Notes: generated by a model not told the origin, from the letters alone. A DNA stretch of 64,000 nucleotides from Cranoglanis bouderius (GCA_023630585.1 CM042546.1:14130310-14194309); one strand, 5' to 3'; positions 1 to 11,915 are shown, counted from the stretch's first letter. Made by a program: numbers and translations.

Positions 1-554
1 CATCAATTACTCACCCTCATGTTGTTCCAAACCCATTAGACTTTCGTTCATCTTCAGAACACAAATGAAGACATTTTAATGAAACCTGGGAGATTTCTGT
101 CCCTCCGTTTACAGTCCAAGTAACCAAAACTTTCAAACTCCAAAAAGTTTATGAAGGCATCGTAAAAGTAATCCATGTGGCCCCAGAGGTTTACTCCCAA
201 TTTTATGAAGTGATAGGAATGCTTTGTGGGTGCAGAAAAACTAAAATTAAGTCTTTATTCACAAAATGTCTTCACTTCCGCATCGATCTCTGACACGAGA
301 GAACCACGCATGCGTGTTGTGTTGACGCGAGAGGGTACATAAAAATGCAAGTCCTCCTCTATGTCAAAATCTGCAGACATCTCTGTTACAAAGATTGTTT
401 TGTGTGACTCGGTTTGTGTCTGTGCTTCCGGGTCCCGTTGTATCACGAGAACGTCCACAATGGGACCTCAATGGGAAGTCTTATGGGTTTGGAACGACAT
501 GAAGGTGAGTAATTGATGACAGAATTAAAATTTTTGGTTGAACTATCCCTTTAA
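1..554. mobile_element. MITE with inverted ends, TTAA-type, copy 1
   Basis: The left arm (tcaccctcatgttgttcc) and right arm (ggaacgacatgaaggtga) are inverted copies about 460 bp apart, and the right end reads aactatccctttaa. The left outermost end is cut by the window edge. A second copy lies at 46035-46583. This palindrome-ended family with TTAA termini is common in teleosts. It encodes nothing. The superfamily is not assigned here, although TTAA targets suggest piggyBac-like mobilisation. Confidence 0.8.
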
Positions 555-717
555 CAGTGTTTAAGCTCCTTGTTTTTTTACATTTAAGTGCATCAACCAA
601 TTCATTAGAAAATATTGCAAGCACAAACTAACAGAACCATCAGGTGGAGTGGGTTGAAATATGGTTGCACGATCAGGCAGGTGCAGGAACAGTCCAGCGC
701 ATAGCTCTGGTTTAACA

Positions 718-1520
718 ATAGACTTTGTCACAAAGCAGCTTTACAGAATTCCAGATGTAGATTTAAATCAGTAATGAGCAAGCCAGATGGGACACTGGCA
801 AGGAAAAAAAATTACTGAGACAACAAGGAAGAAATCTTGAGAGGAACCAGACTCCGAAGGAAACCTAGGGGACCAGATAGTGGAATTATAAGTCATTACT
901 CTTCTACAACTGTATACTGTAAAGATAAACAGTACTAAGTTTGCTGAACGGATGTTGTGAATAAGTCCTGGGATGAGCACAAGAGCGTCTTTATGATTAC
1001 AGCAGCAGGTGGACAGTATTCAGATGAGATTATCTACTAAAACAAGGGTGAGACTTGGGCATATTTGAAAAATGGAACTCTTTAGACCAGTGGTCACCAA
1101 CCCTCTTGGTTGAGATCTATCTTCCTGCAGGTTTCATCTCCAACCAAAATCTAACATACCTGTTTTAGTTGATCAAGAACTTCTTAAGGCAATGCTTAGG
1201 TGGCCAGGTGGGCACGATTATGGTTGGAGCTAAAGTCTTCAGGAAGGTAGATCTCCAGGAACAAGGTTGGTGACCACTGCTTTAGGGTATCCATGTGGGA
1301 CCATCCACAACTGTAGAAGGTGAGTCACAAGTGCAGAAGCTCCAAGAATCAGGATTAATCAGGCAGTTCTGTAGGGTGAGAGGAGCTACAGCAGTAGAAG
1401 TGTGTCAGGATCAGGCACAGGCATTACATCAGGCAGCAGGAGTGGATGTGCAGTTAGGCCTGGGGGAATCAGTGGTAACAAAATGGCTCAGGTTCTGCAC
1501 TAGTCACTAGAAGACCTGGG
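718..1520. repeat. dispersed teleost repeat, copy A (split by a MITE)
   Basis: Sequence around 780-1080 and 1284-1330 closely follows 19680-19990. Both share a gcaaggaaaaa-like core, a tgtatact...gtaaa segment, a gattacagcagcag segment and tttagggtatccatgtggga. It is an unclassified dispersed repeat. Outer limits are approximate because only two copies can be compared. Confidence 0.65.
1088..1279. mobile_element. 192-bp hAT-like MITE nested in dispersed repeat
   Basis: The ends CAGTGGTCACCAACC and GGTTGGTGACCACTG are perfect inverted repeats. The flanks ctttagac and ctttaggg form an imperfect 8-bp target duplication, as expected for hAT. The related repeat copy near 19935-19960 has a single uninterrupted ctttaggg at this point, so the 192 bp are an insertion. 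Confidence 0.8.
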
Positions 1521-3239
1521 CCATTAAACAAGTCCAATAACACTTTAAGGGCTGCTGCTCTGAGTCAGATTGCTTCCAAGTTATGAATTGTGAGAAACCA
1601 AAAACACTTACCACTGAGGCATTATAAAGTTTATCGTTTAAAAACAATAAGGTTGGAGCTAGTTAATGTTATCAACTTGACTCTGCCGTGGAAATGCTTT
1701 GGTCTTGAAATTCATCACAGATATCAAACAGCACCAAAGTTACAAGAGTGCTAAAGCTAATACATGAACCAGTCAGTTGATTTTTGGTTAATACAAGAGT
1801 CCATTACAGGACTTCCATCCTCCCTCGTCACATTTTGTTATGTGGTTTCAGTGTATGCAGCTCTATTCTCCAGCGACGCTGTAATGAAAGTCATCACGTG
1901 TCCACTAATTTCTTGCTTGGCTGACTTGATAAATGCAACTGTGCATCACTATCAGCTATGCACATTTGCTAACCTGTAACTGTAGGCTAATTAACGCTGC
2001 TGTGTTAGACTGTCTGAGATCAGGGTTGACGGAGTGGCTCGTGTAGTAAATCGGTCTGCTGCGCAGAGATAGCGGAGGAGGGCTGCTAAAGGCTGCCACT
2101 AGCAACGAGCTAGGCTTAGCAGTGGAGATGATGGACTGGGACTGGCATTGATTTCACAGCTCCTACACATGCAGCAGGCAAACAGGCACTGCGTGGGGCG
2201 TTTATAAGTGTGTGTTTGGATCAGAGGGCAGAGCTGGGTCATTTCATTAGTAACCTTTGAGTTAATTAGCTGGTGCTAGATATATGGTTGGTGTTGTCAT
2301 GATAGTAATGAACTCACTCAGAATGGTTCAAAAAGGTTTTTTTATTCGTTCATTTTCGTAATTATAAAACTGGCCATTGTAAGGGACTGTTTTGAACAAA
2401 GACATAAAATAATAATCTTTCCCCATATTATACTGTATGTTAAACGTCAATACACTCCAAATGATGCTTTTAATCATTAAAATGCATATGATTTGGTGTC
2501 AGTTGAGCTCAAAATTGGTGTTTGTTTTCACAGTAAGATAACCATTTTATATCACATATCCCTAAAAATAGCAAGTAGTTTGACTACTTTTTTTTTTTTG
2601 GCATTTCTTATTTGTTTTAATGTTAGGAAGACAAAGGAGCACAAATTTTGGAGCACAGGAATGTACAATGGACTCAATTGACTCTTAAGCTTACAAGCTT
2701 AAACTTGACCTGTCGTGGATGTTATGTCATACAGCAATCTAGATCTTGCTGCTATATATGTTGGAACCCCACATTTAAAGTTATTAATGACAAAAATGAC
2801 ACGTGTAAATGCGTGTGTTTTGAAATGATTAGAATACAATCCAATTATAAAATGCTTGAAACAGCAGGTGAACGGACCCTCATTCGTTGGTGGTTAGTAA
2901 ATTGCTTTAATTGTAAAACATTTGCTTAGATTTTGAATGAAGATGTCTGTAATTTTGGTTTGGGGTGCACATGGACCCGTAATCAGCACTGTGCATCGCC
3001 GCCTTGCCCTCGGCAAGAGCTCAATATTCTCTCCATCTCTTTCTAGAACATGTTCCTACTTCTATTCTGAGATTATCATCTCCTCCTGACTCTAGTTTGG
3101 AGTCAACCGTGCTAATTTTTCAAAACAAAATGACCAGGTCAAGAGTGCTCAGAATGTGTGTTAGATATTTTGCACACACATATTTCTCTCGCACACACAC
3201 AGAGACACACACTTCCACCACCCTCGGTCTGTTGGGTTT

Positions 3240-3430
3240 CCCATTGCACAATGGTGGCAATTTGGATTGAAATGCATGAATCCATGCATGCTCTAATGCG
3301 CACAGTCTCAATTCAGTGGTGGCGCTTCGACAAAATGATTTTGTCATGTCCAATTTAGCATAACAATTGCTCTGACTTGAGCTGCCATCGAAAACGATTA
3401 CGGGATGAAGAGATGGGAGGAATGCTTGAG
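3240..3430. promoter_or_regulatory. candidate intronic regulatory block
   Basis: High-complexity, apparently single-copy DNA with ccattgcacaatgg (palindromic C/EBP-like core), gcatgaatccatgcatgc and aacaattg (SOX-like). No coding signature. Regulatory function is inferred only from composition and motif density. Confidence 0.25.
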
Positions 3431-3819
3431 GGAAGGAGGTTAAGGGGTATGCATTTTCAGGAGATGAGGTGTGAGCAGCAGAACAGGGAAGGTGTACTTC
3501 TCCATATGCTGAATAATTAGCGTGTAGTGGGCAGAGTTTAGACTCTAGAAGCGTGGAAACAACTTGCTTAAATATCATTCTCAGTGGAATTAAAATTTTG
3601 CACATATTTAAAAAAAAAAAGAAGCTAAAATACTCAGCAGGTAATTAAAAGAAGAGGGATGTAAGTAAGACACGCCCAGGCTAATTACAAAACAAAAAGT
3701 CCTGGTGTATGAGACACTTGGGAATTCACAGGAGAATCAGCTCTTCGTGCTATCCCATGCTGTTTTAGCTGTGATCTTCAAAGACCAACCATATGATCTC
3801 CCATGTGTTGATTTTATTT

Positions 3820-3990
3820 AAGCATTTATTCAATGCTAATGATGTCACATCAGTCTGGGACCAAGGAGGTCAAGCATAACTGCCCTGGACTCCCCAGTCA
3901 ATTAGACTGATGCTAGCAATTAGCTAATTGCAATATAATAGTTAATTATCATCAGTGACTTGGTGTTCATGAACTTTTGCAGTGTGACAA
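3820..3990. promoter_or_regulatory. candidate homeodomain-rich intronic enhancer
   Basis: A dense cluster of TAATTA/CAATTA-type sites includes the perfect 16-bp palindrome GCAATTAGCTAATTGC at 3916-3931, plus caattagac, gttaattatc and a TGATGTCA-like CRE. The block is single-copy in the window and ends about 920 bp before exon 1. Enhancer function is an inference. Confidence 0.35.
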
Positions 3991-4089
3991 CCTGAGAACG
4001 AGATGGATTTTATTGAGATTATGTCAGGATTTTATAGCCGATAATATTGAAGTAGGGGGACATCAGTATAGTTTGCAATATTATTTACA

Positions 4090-4650
4090 ACTAACTTTAG
4101 AGTTTGTTATGGAACATACCTAAACGAACAACATCACAAAGACCAAAAAGCTATCAAAACAAGTCCAGGACAAAATATCAATCAGGGTTTGGTTATAAAA
4201 AAAAGATCATCTTTTGGGGGCATCATTAATCCATTAAGCCTGCCTGGATGAGGCGGTCCACCAAAATTCAGTGACCAGGTAAAGTGGATATTTGTCAGAG
4301 AAGCCACGAAAAAGCCAGTGGCAAGTCGTAACATGATGCTACCACCACCATGCTTCATCGTGTAGATGGTGTTCTCAGGGCAATGAGCAGTGTTAGGTTT
4401 CTGCCAAATATAGCACTTTATGCCAAAGCCATAAAGCTTGAATTTAGGTCACTTCAGATCAGAGAACCTTTTTCAAAGTTTGCTGAGTCTCCTTGGCTTT
4501 TGGCAAACTCCAAACATCTAATGGCTTCCTTTTCGCAACTTAGTGTTCCGGTGATGATTGTCCTCTGAACAGCTTCTCCCATCTGAACTGTAGATCTCTC
4601 CAGCTCCTATAGATTTACCCTTAGTTTCTTCCATCCTTCTCTGTCACAGT
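4090..4650 (-). mobile_element. decayed Tc1/mariner-like element
   Basis: Read on the - strand, 4325-4365 matches the transposase block that normally encodes KHGGGS (atgaagcatggtggtggtag). Neighbouring bases resemble the rest of a Tc1-like transposase gene with many lesions. No terminal repeats are clear. Confidence 0.6.
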
Positions 4651-4907
4651 TGTGAAATATTCTTTCCATTAAAAAAAAAAAAAAAAAATGGATGTAATGG
4701 TGCCCCACGGGAAGTTCAGAGTTCTCTCTAATCAAATGTTTAAATGCACATAAAGATGAATTTTTAAGAATATTATTATTATTATTTTTTTTTTTACTTT
4801 TTCATCTTTGCACAAAATGAAAAGAGCTTTTGTTTGTGTTCTGTGTACTGGGAAAAAAAACCAACTCTTTCTGCCTCTGTTCACTTTGGTTTGTTTCTGT
4901 CCCTTAG

Positions 4908-5020
4908 GGAACACCAACAGTGTGTTTGCTTTGGACTACATCAGCGGATCTTTGACGGTAAATGGCCGCCTGGACCGAGAGAACCCGCTGTATGCTTCAG
5001 GATTCTCACTCACAGTCAAG
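4908..5020 (+). CDS. cdh23: cdh23 window exon 1: second half of EC3
   Basis: The exon follows a pyrimidine-rich acceptor ending ...cccttag and stops at AAG before the donor gtgtgt. It starts with two bases that finish a split glycine codon (phase 1 junction) and then encodes 37 residues beginning NTNSVFALDYISG and ending GFSLTVK. LDREN supplies the DRE calcium motif of EC3. The preceding exon, which should end with the first G of that codon, is not in the window. The donor is a weaker GT-rich site and the exon ends on a codon boundary. Confidence 0.95.
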
Positions 5021-5467
5021 GTGTGTGTTTACATTTAGAATACAGTCTCAGAACAGTTCACGCTGTCAATTAAAACCGATTGCTAGTCAGTATTGCTAAT
5101 CAGTGCTGTTGGTTACAAATGACGACCACTACAAGAGAGCATAAAAATGCTCTAGACTCCCAGAGATGTGTGTATAATTAAATGACATGGTACATCATAA
5201 AAGCCTCATTTCCATTCTGACACCCAGAAGTGTTTACCAGGCTAATATACAGTATTTTCATATGGACATGGACATGATGGAAATGTTCTCAGTGCTGATG
5301 TTAATGGACAGCACAATTGCAGGAATAATGAAGTGTGTTGAGCCTAAAGGGTAGTTTATAAATGTCCACTTACTGTAAGTAATTTTGAACAGTTACGTAT
5401 GAATGAGCTAATATTCAGTTAGGGGTTTGGATCTATTAAGAGCACTCTGAGAGCATCAACTGCTGAG

Positions 5468-5468
<1 letters not shown>

Positions 5469-5560
<92 letters not shown>
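5469..5560. repeat. compound (TG)n(AG)n microsatellite
   Basis: About 26 TG units run directly into about 20 AG units. It produces an artefactual histidine/serine-rich open frame on the - strand. Confidence 0.97.
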
Positions 5561-5562
<2 letters not shown>

Positions 5563-6539
5563 TGAGTGAGTGAGTGTGTAAGATTCTTGTTCACAAATTA
5601 TCACTGTACCCTCTTGACAGTCAATAGCCAATGGCTGGACAGTCAATGGCTGGAGGAAGCATGTGTGTGTGTGTGTGTATGCCACAAAGCCACAACAGTA
5701 GAGACTCATTGTTGCTCAGTGTAGGCCTTGGGGTCTGTGGAATCTCTCAATCTTCCTGACTTGTCTTTCGTTGACTTTTAAAGAAGTTGAGTAATTTAGT
5801 CACATCTCTTGCAGCTCATCTCAAATTAACACCAAGCTGCTGTCAGTCGTGAACCCCCATGCTTCAATTCAGTTCTGCAGAGCCGAATATAGGAAGACTA
5901 TATTTATAACTCTTTCAAATTAATGTTAGAACCCTAGCAGATTTTGAAGCATTTTGTTACTTGTCTTATTTATAGGCTGTTAGCAGTGCAGTTATTAGAG
6001 GCATATGCTGTTGCCATATGGCGTTTTTATTCTACACTACTCAGACGTTTCAGCATTTGTTGTGTTAAAGCTAACAGAATTTTGACAAGGCCTTTTTATG
6101 AACAAAAATATGCCGTGTGAAATTGTTTTAGAAGTACTTGGTGCCGATTGTGGGTCGTCTGAGATTTAAAGAAGGTCGATGGTGGTACATTCAGTGGTTC
6201 TGTGGTTCTATGGCTTAAAGGAAATGTAAATAGCGTAAGACAGGACATCGACCTGATCATTTTCCAAACTTCAGCTGTCCAGTTTTGGTGAGCCCTGATG
6301 AGTGTTAGTGGTTATATTTATAAGTGGCTTCACCAATTATGTCCATTTACTTTTTGATCACTTATCTGATCCAGTTTTATATCTTTAAATTGGTATTTGT
6401 AAGACGTTTTTTTTTTAAATATTTAATTGTGCCCTAGTGAGTACCCACGACAATCCAGGCCCTAGATGTATAGTCGTGTATAGTATATAGTGCATGCTCT
6501 TTAATAATAAAATGCGTAATGTGTGATTTGACACTCAGC

Positions 6540-7260
6540 AGTCATAGTGCGTTGCCGATTGCGAATTCCACCACACTCTCCCAGCGACGTCTCTCTTCTT
6601 AATTAAAATCAATGATCTCACCAAAGTGCCGGCGAACACGCTCTCCAAAAACATATTCATAAGTTATAGATTTTCTTCCACTCCTTTTCTCTTTTGCGCA
6701 TTGCCTCATTCCTGCTCTTTTTTCCCTCCAGCCGTTCTCGTTGGCGCGGATATCGATTTTGAGTGCAAAGGTAATAAAACTAATTTCTCAACTTCACGAA
6801 GCTCGGATGGGGCAGGAGGTGCTGCACTCGAGGTCAGCGCACTCATAGGCTCTTTGTAGGAATTAGGCATTAGAAAAAGGGTTAAACGCTGACATTTGAT
6901 TACGAGCTCGCTCTAACCTCTCCTCATCCCTCGCTCACCGAATACAGTGTATCCCTTTTTCATTATATCCCCCCAGCACTAAGGCTGTTGGAGAGAACGA
7001 GAGGAAAAAGAGAACGAGAGCGAGTAATTGTTTCCCCGCCGATTGGACCCGCGCTCAAATCTCATTGCATTTGTATGTTTCTCCGCACTGGCCCTTGTTT
7101 AACCCCACTTATCTTTTTCTTTCTCTGCTTATCTAATAAAAGGACCATGAGGGTGAGATTGAGGAGCCACCCTTCATGCACCGCAATGATCGATCCTTCC
7201 TTTTGTCAGATCCTTCTTTCTCTCAGACACTCACTCACTCTGTATCGCTGTAGGCCATAT
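6540..7260. promoter_or_regulatory. candidate CpG-retaining intronic element
   Basis: Unlike the surrounding AT-rich intron, this stretch keeps many CpGs (gcgacgtctc, gccggcgaacacgc, ggcgcggatatcgat, acgagctcgc) and shows no repeat structure. It could be conserved non-coding DNA or contain a cryptic exon at 6732-6770. Only composition supports this. Confidence 0.25.
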
Positions 7261-7525
7261 TAAAAAGATTCATTGTTTCAGATACTGTTGTAGAAATGCA
7301 AGCAACACACAATCTGTTGACGTATGGTGACTTGCGATGAAGAATCCAAATCACTTTCAGTCTGAGCGCTTACATTTACTCGTTTGTTAGACACTTTTCA
7401 GTGAAAGCAAGTCTCAAATGAAATGAACTGTGAGTTTAAACATGCTCTTAGAGTGTAAGAATTAATTAATTAATCTGAGGCCCTGTTCACACAATATTTT
7501 TCAAAATGTAGTTTCTACCTCTCTG

Positions 7526-7528
<3 letters not shown>

Positions 7529-7576
<48 letters not shown>
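7529..7576. repeat. poly(A) tract, 48 bases
   Basis: Uninterrupted adenine run. No flanking target duplication or retroposon body was recognised. Confidence 0.95.
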
Positions 7577-7579
<3 letters not shown>

Positions 7580-7889
7580 ATCTCATAAAAACAAAGAGCT
7601 CAAGAATGATTTGCCGAAATACACTATTCAGATGCAACAATCTCTGATCGGCAAGAGTCCCTCAAGCCGCTAGTATGCCCAGATCTCATGCAAAACCTCC
7701 ATTTGCAGTGCAGTTTGTACTGCCAAGTAGTGCGTATTGTATTCTGAAGCCTCCACACCAGAGTGTAATGGAATTCATTTGCAAACATGTTAACCAATTA
7801 AGAAATTACAGGCCAGAAAGTAACAACAGCCTTGATAAACAGAATAATAGCACATTCATAACACACGCAAAGACGTCAGCATTTTTATA

Positions 7890-8110
7890 AACATACGTTG
7901 TTCCCGTCCAAACGAAAACATTGAAGACAGGCTTTTGACATTTCTCCAACTTTGAGGACGTTTTCAAAAAGTTTTTTTGTTTTTTTTTCTTTCAGTGACC
8001 TAAAACACCATTTTGATGTGAAAATTTCTGTATTTTGGCCTCCCTATCCCTATAAATGTGGACATGGTCTGAATCAAACCCTGGTGTGTTTATCTCCTGA
8101 TGCGATCTAA
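7890..8110. repeat. probable DNA-transposon relic
   Basis: The run from aacgttgttcccgtccaaacg to ctgaatcaaaccctggtgt resembles a widespread teleost repeat containing cagtgacctaaaac and ttttggcctccctatccc. Ends are not resolved and the family is not assigned. Confidence 0.4.
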
Positions 8111-9072
8111 CTGGGCAGATATAAACACAGAAATTGCACTAATCCACGATGTCCAGTGAGAGGTGGTCTCTACTTGCGTCCAAAAACTGTACTGCTGATT
8201 GATTGCACTGAAAATACCCCTCAGTTGCAGGAAGTGAACCAAACATGCCATGTAGACTATTATTGATTTGAATTTTTTTTAACATGCTAAACAGATGATG
8301 CTTGAGCAGTATTTTAATAAAACACTTATTTTAATAAATCACTTAAGGAGTGACTACAGTAACCTCAAGACTAGATTTAAATCGAGTAAACAAACTACAA
8401 ACAGACGGAAGAACGATAACGTGAATTAACGAGCTAAACACATGAACGTGAACACGGAAGAGGAAATGACGTTTGGAATATTATAGAGTTGGTGGAGTTA
8501 GAGCACATGCTGCGTGCTCTGCTGCGTGAAGACGGAGTGTTTGTGCTAAAGTTATATAGAGTCCTTAATTAGCTGCGAACGAGCTGCAGGTGTTGAGAAT
8601 TCCAGCGAGACGGAGTGCTGAGAGGGCGGCACTGCTCCTGAGGCATGCTGGGAGTTGGATTTCGTTACATCTTGGCTAAACTGACATGCAAGATCTATAA
8701 TGAGTGCCAGAGGACAGACCTGGAGTGATGCAATATGTGTTCTGGATACCCTCTATTGCCTGAATTATTACATTTACATAAAAAAAAAATCTTTTTATGG
8801 ATTTTTATTACTTGAATTAGTTGGTACATTATTGGTAAATTGTTGCCATATGGCAACAATGTGCAATGGTGGAAAGTGTATATAGTCAAAAATGATGTTT
8901 ATTGATATGATTTTAAAAAACTAGATGTTTATTTATCAGAAAAACTTTTTTGCAGTATCGGGTTTTTTTTTTTTTGTGTGTGTGTGTGAGTGCCTCAGCC
9001 CAAAAGGTATGAGTGCAGGGTTAGTCCTGATTTGTCTGTCTTTTCTCAATCCCACTGTATTTCTGTCTGTAG

Positions 9073-9261
9073 GCGACAGAGCTGAATGAAGACCGTACGC
9101 CCTCCTCAGCAACCGTCCTCACAACCTTTACCATCCTGCTCATTGATAAGAACGATAACGCTCCCAAGTTTAACAGCACCGAGTATCGGGTGCGCATCAC
9201 TGAGCTGGCCCAAGTGGGGTTCGCCTTGCCGCTGTCTATACAGGTGGAGGACAAGGACGAG
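9073..9261 (+). CDS. cdh23: cdh23 window exon 2: end of EC3 and start of EC4
   Basis: The acceptor is ...ctgtctgtag and the donor GAG/gtgaga. The exon is 189 nt, 63 whole codons, phase 0 at both ends. It opens ATELNEDRTP, carries the EC3-EC4 linker DKNDNAPKF, then the EC4 start with the N-glycosylation sequon NST, the very CDH23-like ITELAQVGFALPL and the calcium motif DKDE. Human CDH23 appears to have two more residues just after this point (ENLGLN versus EGVN here), a small indel in a loop. Confidence 0.96.
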
Positions 9262-10161
9262 GTGAGACAAAACCAAAAACTGCGTTTACAAAACAATAAC
9301 AAAAATATATCTTTTCGAACAGATATTGCTATGTGTTCCATATTTTCTAAATATTATGCCACTTTAAGTGTTAGAGGCAAATACGACATTGTCCTTAAAG
9401 AAATACATGTTAATTTAATTTAATTTTATTGCTATTATATAACAGGACACCTCCAAGTATTTCATTCCCGACTTTATGTAAAGTGTAACGTAAAGTACCA
9501 TCAAGGACATAAAAGCAGGTATTGGTGCTTTACTGAGACTTTTAGATTCTAAAGCTTTTATCCCAACAAGCAGCTGTCAGTAATTAACCTCATCTGGTGC
9601 CACAAACTTTTAGAGATGGTTATCTCAGCATTTAAAGTTTGCTGTGAAGATACGCTGCTGGCTGGTAACAAGCTATTGATCAAGCAGGACGCACCTTTCC
9701 AATTACTGAGCCTTCTCTTGCAGAGCAGGAGCCCGTTACACAAGAAAGCGTTCCAACACGCTGCATGGACTCTTTAACCATACGTTTATTCAAGAGTGGC
9801 AGGTATATGCATCTTAAATTATAAGTATGTACATTCTTAAGTTAGTGGAAGGCCAGGCTCTCTCACACTGTGTATTCAGAATTACATGAAAAACATTTCA
9901 TTGCACTTCTAGTGTATAGATGTAGGCAGTGTTTTATAGCAATATGTAATTATCACAGGATAGTTATCATTTAAGAACCACAGGCATGGCAGTGACTTAG
10001 GGCTTTTTCTGCTGCTCACTTTACCATCATGAAATGGGGCCTGTGCTTAGTTTATATTTTTTCTTTTTTCCATAGGTACCAGTGTATTACACAAGGTTTC
10101 AGAGGTGTAGTTTTTTTAGTACAGTCATGTTATTTGTGTAGTGTCTGCTGTGGAGTCGACT

Positions 10162-10162
<1 letters not shown>

Positions 10163-10231
<69 letters not shown>
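10163..10231. repeat. (AC)n microsatellite
   Basis: About 34 uninterrupted AC units, followed within 160 bp by further short AC and CACTCA arrays up to about 10400. Confidence 0.97.
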
Positions 10232-10236
<5 letters not shown>

Positions 10237-10399
10237 AACAGTATTCAACAGTGGCCTCTTTAGTCCTACATCAAGTGTCTGTCACTTCCCATTAGTCATA
10301 TCTAGTCAAGTACACACACATACACACACACACACACATACCAGCTCGCAGAAGCATATACACACACTCACACTCACACACACTCACACACACACCACC

Positions 10400-10580
10400 A
10401 CTCCAGCAGAGCGTCACTTGGCACACGGTCGACTCTGCAGCGATTTAATTTGCTCCAGAGAAGATGGGACAGAGCGTCAAATTATAGCTAACGAGCAGAA
10501 TCAATCAGAGAAGGGCAGAGATAAGCGCCGAGCTAGTCGACTCTGATTGATTCTTGCCTCGACCGCCCAGGATGGGACCT
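10400..10580. promoter_or_regulatory. candidate regulatory block with TGATTGAT inverted repeat
   Basis: agaatcaatcagag (10497-10510) and ctctgattgattct (10541-10554) are a perfect 14-bp inverted repeat with a 30-bp spacer. Each contains TGATTGAT, the PBX/homeodomain-type core. Flanks carry several CpGs. Function is inferred. Confidence 0.3.
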
Positions 10581-11490
10581 GACAGATAAAGGTAGCGAGG
10601 GAGAAAGGGGGGTGGTGGGATACGTAGGTAGGTGAGGGGATAGGAATGGGAGTAAAAAAAAAAAGGATTAGAAATCAGAAGGTAAAAAAGTATACCATGG
10701 AGAAGAAAAACATGGATCAGGACCAGAGAGAGAGAGAGAGGGAGAGGGAGGGGTAATCTGGTCATATATCGAATTAGAATGTGTGAGATAAAGCAGAGGA
10801 AGAGTGAGGGATGGACCGGATAAGCGGTGTGAGAAGGGTCAGACAGAATGAAGGGAACTGCAGATATGATGGACTGAGCGTGGAGAAGAAAAATGAATCA
10901 CAAAGAGAGACAAACAGATGAGCTGGCCAAAATATATATATAAATAAAAAATAAAAAAAAGTAAGGGTGAGGGATAGGGGTTAAAGGATAAACAGGATGA
11001 GTGCAGAAAGAAAGGTCAGGCAGAATGAAGAAAGCATCAGCTGTGATGGAGAAGAAAAATAAATGAACAAGTGAGAGAGTGAGAGAGAGAGAGCGAGAGA
11101 GAGAGAGAGGGAAAAATACAGAATTAGAAATCTGGAGATAAAACAAAGCAAGAGTGAAGGATAAGGGTTAAGGTATAGACAGGATAAGTGGAGAAAGAGG
11201 GACACTCAACATGAAGGGAGCAAAAGGCCTGATGGGGTGAACACAAAGAAGTAAAATGGATCAGAAAGAGAGAGCAGGCAGAAGGTGGCAAAAAAAAATA
11301 GAATAGCATAGAATTTATAGTGGCAGGTAAAGCAGTGTGAGAGTTAGGGATAGAGGTTAGGGGATAGACAGGATAAATGGAGGGAAAGAATCAGCCAGCA
11401 TAAAGGGAACAGAAGCTACTATGGAGTGAACGTAGAGAAAGATGGATAGGAACAAAAGAAGGAGAAAATAGGGTTTATTGTCCCAAACTG
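10580..11490 (+). repeat. purine-rich long-period satellite, first part
   Basis: Degenerate units of about 175-190 bp repeat the order gaattagaa, gataaagca, agagt-agggata, gacaggata, gagaagaaaaa-tgaatca and gagagagag. Unit starts are visible near 10660, 10773, 10950, 11122 and 11305. The + strand is almost all purine, which creates serine/leucine-rich artefact frames on the - strand. Confidence 0.7.
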
Positions 11491-11496
11491 TTTATA

Positions 11497-11915
11497 CAGT
11501 CCCCTCCAAAACTATTGGAACAGCAAGGCCAATTCATTTGTTTGTGCTATACACCAAAGACATTTGGGTTTGAGATGGATATGAGACGAGACTTGAGGAT
11601 TTCAGCTTTTATTTCCTGGTATTTACATCTAGATGTGTTAAACATCATAAAACATAGAACCTTTCGTATCAGACCATCCAATTTTTAGGTGAGCAAAAGT
11701 ATAGGAACAGGAAAGTCCTGAAGTAAATTAAAGTAAATAAGACTTAATATTGGGTTGCATATCTCTAGCTTGCAATAACTGTATCGAGCCTGGGACTCAC
11801 TGACATCACCAAATTGTTGGTTTCTTCTTTTGTGATGCTTTTCCAGGCTTTTTCAGCCTCTTTCAGTTGCTGTTTGTTTCAGGAAGTGAAATGCTGCTCA
11901 GTTGGGTTACACAGA
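11497..11915 (-). mobile_element. Tc1-like element fragment, one end only
   Basis: It begins at TA/CAGTCCCCTCCAAAAC with the same terminal repeat as the element at 29378-31806. Continuing bases are the reverse complement of that element's 3' transposase region (gaaaccaacaatt, agttattgcaagc). The sequence departs from the family near 11915, so the other end is lost. It preserves the site that in the 29378 copy is occupied by a hAT element. Confidence 0.8.

Larger units (their letters stand above)
1..4907 (+). other. cdh23 intron upstream of window exon 1 (partial)
   Basis: Non-coding. It contains a MITE (1-554), a dispersed repeat with a nested MITE (about 718-1520), two candidate regulatory blocks (about 3240-3430 and 3820-3990) and a decayed Tc1-like copy (about 4090-4650). 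Between 1521 and 3230 I see no gene or clear repeat. Short open frames here lack coding character. Confidence 0.85.
5021..9072 (+). other. cdh23 intron between window exons 1 and 2
   Basis: About 4.05 kb. It holds a GT/GA compound microsatellite (5469-5560), a 48-base A run (7529-7576), a CpG-retaining candidate block (about 6540-7260) with a splice-flanked 39-nt segment, and a probable DNA-transposon relic (about 7890-8110). I see nothing definable in 5680-6530 and 8120-9070. Confidence 0.85.

Noticed and set aside
3120..3605. 161-residue - strand open frame
   Set aside because: No domain or homology recognised, and it overlaps + strand frames and the candidate regulatory block.
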